A DNA stretch of 64,000 bases from Terfezia claveryi (lineage: Eukaryota; Ascomycota; Pezizomycetes; Pezizales; Pezizaceae). Position 1 is the first letter of the stretch; every line of letters begins with the position of its first letter. Of this stretch, positions 59,784-64,000 are shown one piece after another. Made by a program: the position numbers and the translations under genes. The notes below the pieces were generated by a model. The model saw only the letters and a program-made list of their open reading frames with translations, did not search any database and was not told where the DNA came from. The stretch lies in the NCBI GenBank assembly GCA_015179025.1, contig WHUX01000072.1:62001-126000 (forward strand). Reading direction: 5' to 3'.

Positions 59784-60670
59784 TGTGATAAAAACTTATG
59801 GTATGGACTGCTGCCGGAATTCTAACGCGTTCCCGACTCCTATGCACGGGTTCTAAGGATGATGTCGATGAGAGGGAGAAGAGGATTGAGGTTGAGAAGA
59901 AGCTCAGAGAGCAATATTATCCAGAAGGATTCCTGGCAATTATGGGCGGAAGGGGGTGGGGTGGTTGGGTGGTTGGGTGGGAAATTTAGAGTCAGGGCAG
60001 GGGGATACCTTAACAAGAAACAGACTGGAATCTGAATCACCAGTGATGCACGGCTCAGCACAGTTGCCAACTGGTCAAACATACAATAAACTACTGGCAC
60101 GGCGGTTTCCTTGCTAGCTGCACAAAAGCCAGACCACTGATGAACCAGTCATGAAAGCGACAGGGCAAGTAGTTAGAGTAGTTATCTCGGTACGGAGTAC
60201 AAACAATGAGTGATCTGTGAATCTAAGCGCAACACAGTAATTATTTGGGATGGTGGCGCACGTGTGGAGGCTAAAGCCTAATGGCTTCTGCCTTAGCTGA
60301 TGCCGGAGCCCGTTCATATGATATATATATATAGGTATCTATGTAAATAATAAATCTATATAAACTTGGCGAGTGAAGGACTGCCGTGGCAAGGCCAAAC
60401 GGTGACATCCGTGGTTTTGCTGGAGACAGTTACGAAAAGATCTACATTGGCCTGCCCAACCAGCGCCGTGCTAGGGTGGTACTAGTCTGGTTGCACAACC
60501 TCTGTGGTACCTACGGTAGTACACAGTGCGATGCTTGGCACTGCAGTAGGTAGTTACCTAGGCTTGGCAAGCTGGGATACAAACCCTGCACCCACTTCAC
60601 CCATTTTCAACTGAATATTTGTCTCGTCAGCCCCTTCAAAGCACACAGCCAAGCCGCCCGGGCCACGTAC
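59784..60670. promoter_or_regulatory. Divergent promoter region, acyl-CoA synthetase and Rkm5-like genes
   Basis: 887 bp between divergent start codons. A TA-flanked transposon terminus of left type lies at 60483 (TAGTCTGGTTG). A TA repeat occurs near 60320-60332. No gene is seen. Confidence 0.5.
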
Positions 60671-61886
60671 ATGACCCTTCAAACCTTTCTCGCCCTCCTC
60701 GGCGATCCCCTCGACGGAACTTCCTCCGACTCTCTTTATGAAGATACCTTTGCTGTACTCGCTCACCGGCCACCCCCCAAGAACCTCGGCTTCATCGATC
60801 GCACGTCGTCCAGCCTATCCGTGACAGTAAACGGCCATGAGTTTGCCATTAACCAATCCCCACAGCTGCTGAAGAGCCAAAGGGTGGGGGGAACGACCGG
60901 GGCTGGTGCGTCGCTAAAAACGATTTTGTATTCATTATTCCTTGTTGCATGTGATAGATACCCTTGCAAACAGCATATGCATTTGTCTTGAGCATATCCA
61001 TCTAATCAAAGCCATCTCAACAGTCGTTTGGTCCCTCACACCACTCTTCGCATCATTCCTTACGTCACCAACAAATCCTCTTGCAATTCACGGTATTCTC
61101 ACACCTCAAGCCACCATTTTAGAGCTTGGCTCTGGGGTGTCCTCTATTATGGCCCTTTCCTTTGCTGTTGCGCCACAAAATTTGCGTCCTGCGAGGATAG
61201 TGCTGAGCGACCAAGAATACGTTTTGAAGATTGCACGTCAAAACGTGGAGGACAATCTGCATGCAGCTGGCCAGTGGGAGAAAGTCAGAGAGGATGTGCG
61301 GCCCACGTTTGTATCTTACAAAATAACTGGCTTCACAAGAGAAGCAAGTCGAGGAGAGAATGAGCGTCTCGGAAAGCCGCAGACAAGATTGTCGCCTAAT
61401 GGATCACCGTCCGTGACTGTGCAATCAAAACCAGGTTCTGTTTCTCCACTTATACTGGACCTGATTTCTCTTGACTGGGAGCGAGACTCACTGCATCATC
61501 ATCCTGCATTCTTGCAAGGTTCTGGAATGGGCCACATATCTTTGGTCGTCGTCGTTGATTGCATCTATAATGAGTCTCTCATACCTCATCTGATAGAAAC
61601 ATGTGTGGATGCTTGCTCAACTACTTCCACCTCCTTTAACACTAACACTGTGCATTCATCTCTGTTCAACAATGAAGTTGGAACACTAGTCCTGGTAGCC
61701 CTTGAGCTCCGGTCGCCAGACGTTCTGGATTGCTTCCTTGAACAATTTACTATGTATTTCAAGGTGTGGAGGATGCCAGATAGTCTGGTGAGCAAAGAAC
61801 TGAGGACAGGGGCAGATGCTGAAGGCGAAACGGTTGGAAGCGGTTATGCTGTTTACTGTGGCACTTTGATGGAGGACGTGAATTAG
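60671..61886 (+). CDS. RKM5: Rkm5-like protein-lysine N-methyltransferase (METTL21 family)
   Basis: Predicted seven-beta-strand methyltransferase of 365 residues. Yeast Rkm5 (367 residues) methylates a lysine of ribosomal protein uL1 (Rpl1). Exons are 60671-60905 and 61024-61886. The N-terminal part has ELAIN-like EFAINQSPQLLKSQRVGGTT; splicing then gives GTTGAVVWSLTPLFASFL, the conserved entry to the fold. SAM motif I ILELGSGVSSI lies at about 109-119, followed by VLSDQEYVLKIARQNVEDN, with the Asp-Gln pair typical of Rkm5. Later motifs include LDLISLDWE and VVVDCIYNESLIPHLIETC. The C-terminus has a YFKVWRMPDSL segment. The intron (118 nt) is longer than average. Convergent with the HD-domain gene, 211 bp apart. 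Confidence 0.9.
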
Positions 61887-62097
61887 AGCAAGAGGTAGTG
61901 TAGCAAGGAGTCTTTGAATAGCCAAAGCTCAGCTGTAACTGTGCAGTAGTCTCGTGATGCAGATAGTAAACAAAGGTTGCAATGGTATTCCCAGAATCAA
62001 TTCCGCTTTATAGCCCGTGGAAGCTACCGTAATCAAATTACCCTGAACGGAGAAATCGAAGAAGAAAATTTGTTGAGTGGTCTTGTGCCTGTCACTG

Positions 62098-63069
62098 TCA
62101 CTCCTTCTTTTCATCAACGTCACGCCAAAAGGCATCTCTTTCCTCCAGGAGGTCCGAAGCCCATTTCTTCACATAATCCGTCTTGATCCCATTTGCAACC
62201 CAAAGAAATTCAGAGAGGTCCTTCTCCCCCTCGCATTTCTTCTCATACTCGACTGTCTGACACAGGAGCTCGAACTTGTCAACTACGTAGGAAGTTAGCT
62301 AGGCAGCGCTTGAGACTACAGGGAACCTGCGGTTGAACAGAGTCCATACCATCCTTGACAAATATTGCTTCTGGTGTTGATCCATTTTCATACTCCTGCC
62401 ATATTGACATTATCTCGTCCGCAATCTGAGGATTTGATGGTGTGAGAAGAGTTTGGGTTAAGTATTCCATCGTTTGCAATTCGCGTGAGTGCTTTTCGAC
62501 TTATTGACAACATAGATTAGAACTCATAATCATGGAGAGGGTGGACTGGGAAAATACTTTTATCAATGCCATCAACGGGCGTGATATCACCAACAAGGGA
62601 CTCTGCCATATCATGCACAATTGCCATCTTAACACAGTGGTCCCGGTTCACAACAGGGTCGGGACAGAGCATGGAAATTATCGACATCCGGTACATATGG
62701 TCTGAGATAGACTCTGAGGAGCAGGATCAGTTACTGAGCTATGTCAGGAATCTCATCTGAGAGAACAAACCTCCATTGCTGACACCATGTCTCCTCCAAC
62801 CCTCTCTCGGAGTAGTTTTCAACTTTTCAAGGATGTGTAGGAAAGCTAATGGTGAACTCGAAGGGGCCGTTACTGGATTTGGCACATTGGCAAGAGCTAC
62901 ATGGGTATCAGTCACGGCTTGTGAATATCAAGTAGATTGAACCAGACCTGTCTCAAGTGTCCAGTGGGCTTTCGAGACAGTCGAACAGCCAGCTGGCATA
63001 TCTGTACGGAAGTGGTTAATCTCGTGAACTGGTTCTCTGATGGGGAAGAAGCTAACCAGTGGGACCCAT
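62098..63069 (-). CDS. HDDC2-like HD-domain 5'-deoxynucleotidase
   Basis: Predicted metal-dependent phosphohydrolase acting on (deoxy)nucleoside 5'-monophosphates, like yeast YGK1 (YGL101W) and YBR242W and human HDDC2. Exons in transcript order: 63057-63069, 62771-62896, 62558-62713, 62350-62499 and 62098-62282, giving 209 residues. The core reads LAFLHILEKLKTTPREGW, ESISDHMYRMSIISMLC, CVKMAIVHDMAESLVGDITP and, in the last third, IADEIMSIWQEYENGSTPEA and VDKFELLCQTVEYEKK. The HD residues (His of SDHMYR, His-Asp of VHDMAE, downstream Asp) are present. The last four exons are well supported. The 13-nt first exon (MGPT) with a GTTAGC donor and a 160-nt intron is a guess that keeps the frame; the true N-terminus may differ. 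Confidence 0.87.
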
Positions 63070-64000
63070 AATGCGAGTTTTAGAGTTCTTGCGGCAGGAT
63101 TGATGGAATAGTTGCAACCTTGTATATGAAGGCGATGATTTCAAGTAAAAGGAGGTTTGCAAGACTGCTTGAGCTCGAAGAAAGGTTCTCATGAGGAGCG
63201 GTAGATAGCCTCACGGCTTCCCGAAATGTAAATAAAGGCCGCCTTTTGGGTGAAGATCAAAGGCAAATTGACGTCGACCACGGCTAGAAAAGGCGACCAG
63301 ACTAATAGTAAACTTACTTAAGTAAGAAGTACTTAGTACACTTAAGTGCATATTTCAAGTTGAAATTTTCCAAAGAATCATAAATATCACCATAACTACA
63401 AATCTTCAAGCCCTTTGGGATTTAAATCAAGGCTATTAAAAGCTTCGACTATTTCTAATATAATAGCCTATATACATCCAAGGCCATATGTGGAGGTCCA
63501 AGAGTTGCTTGATCCTTATATACGGGGTACCTAATGTTGCTATTCTGGTTTGTATGGGAATGCTAAATAGCAGCTGCTTTACGACTGTTATCTGAATATG
63601 ACAGACACTAAAAGAGTATATAACTACGTGATTTCTTATACAGTATTGAAATCCTCTTCATAACCATAAGTCTAGGTGCACAAGGTAATAATTGCTTGCT
63701 GATTTGAATTCTGGGAAATTTTGTTGGAGAGGCGCTTTAATGTGAAACTGCGAAGACAAATGGTTACAGAACTATATCTCTGCTGATACCTGCACATGAT
63801 AAGATATATGTACGTATCGACTGGCTCACTTGTTCAGAATATCGGAACATATTTGTTACAGACAAATATTCCTAGAACCTAGCATATTTGCTACCCGTCA
63901 TGACCCGTCATGACCTTGGGTCGAAATTGCGGGTATAGACTGAACCAGACTAAGACTTTGGCAAAAAAATCGTACTCTCTGATTATTCGTTCCCATAACT
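63070..64000. other. AT-rich end of window
   Basis: No gene recognised. Two right-type TA-flanked transposon termini (CCAGACTA) end at 63304 and 63952. The rest is AT-rich with only short chance frames. Confidence 0.6.

Noticed and set aside
1..64000. CRISPR arrays, operons, prophage or bacterial-type mobile elements
   Set aside because: The window is clearly nuclear fungal DNA with spliceosomal introns; no regularly spaced direct repeats or bacterial features were seen.

Overview
The window is nuclear DNA from a filamentous ascomycete (Pezizomycotina). The evidence is GT-AG introns of about 50-75 nt in nearly every gene, fungal-only families (Msb2 signalling mucin, Bem1 scaffold, Rot1, Cuz1, trifunctional FOL1, trans-aconitate methyltransferase) and long AT-rich gene-poor stretches carrying TA-flanked DNA-transposon relics. 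I cannot name the genus. The long intergenic regions would fit an early-diverging lineage such as Pezizomycetes, but that is only a guess.

Layout. At 0.5-4.2 kb lies an Mtr10/transportin-SR-like karyopherin (+). A GC-rich block at 6.0-11.4 kb holds an RBM25/Snu71-like splicing factor (-), mitochondrial ribosomal protein bS21m (+, frameshifted) and a trans-aconitate-methyltransferase-like enzyme (+). Then come Rot1 (-, 11.9-12.9 kb) and the mitochondrial ATPase Afg1 (-, 14.0-16.2 kb). A repeat-rich interval follows, then a 1082-residue Msb2-like mucin (+, 20.2-23.5 kb). The interval 23.5-41 kb is gene-poor. It contains a six-exon FKBP-type prolyl isomerase (-, 31.6-32.4 kb) and a Cdc25/Acr2-like rhodanese phosphatase (+, 35.9-36.7 kb), both in short exons, and ends with a Ypk1-like AGC kinase (-, 38.5-40.5 kb). 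From 41.3 to 48.2 kb the SAGA subunit Ada2, trifunctional Fol1 and a Thp3/LENG8-like SAC3-domain protein lie head to tail on the + strand. A possible small novel gene lies convergent to Thp3 (48.5-48.8 kb). After a 3.5 kb gap come Bem1 (+, 52.3-54.2 kb, frameshifted), Cuz1 (+, 55.6-56.6 kb), an intron-containing tRNA-Ser(CGA) (-, 56.9-57.0 kb), a long-chain acyl-CoA synthetase (-, 57.4-59.8 kb), an Rkm5-like lysine methyltransferase (+, 60.7-61.9 kb) and an HDDC2-like 5'-nucleotidase (-, 62.1-63.1 kb).

These are mostly housekeeping genes, with no sign of a biosynthetic cluster, defence island or operon. The thematic link is weak: Msb2, Bem1 and Ypk1 all belong to polarity and cell-wall signalling. 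The gene models were assembled by hand from splice signals, reading phase and remembered family features. For every multi-exon model the summed coding length is a multiple of three, apart from the two frameshifted genes, each of which needs exactly one extra base in a C or G run. The most unusual points are those paired frameshifts, stop-free introns whose length is a multiple of three in FOL1 and THP3, very short first coding exons, periodic hydrophobic cores in the Msb2 ectodomain, and families of TA-flanked inverted-repeat elements.
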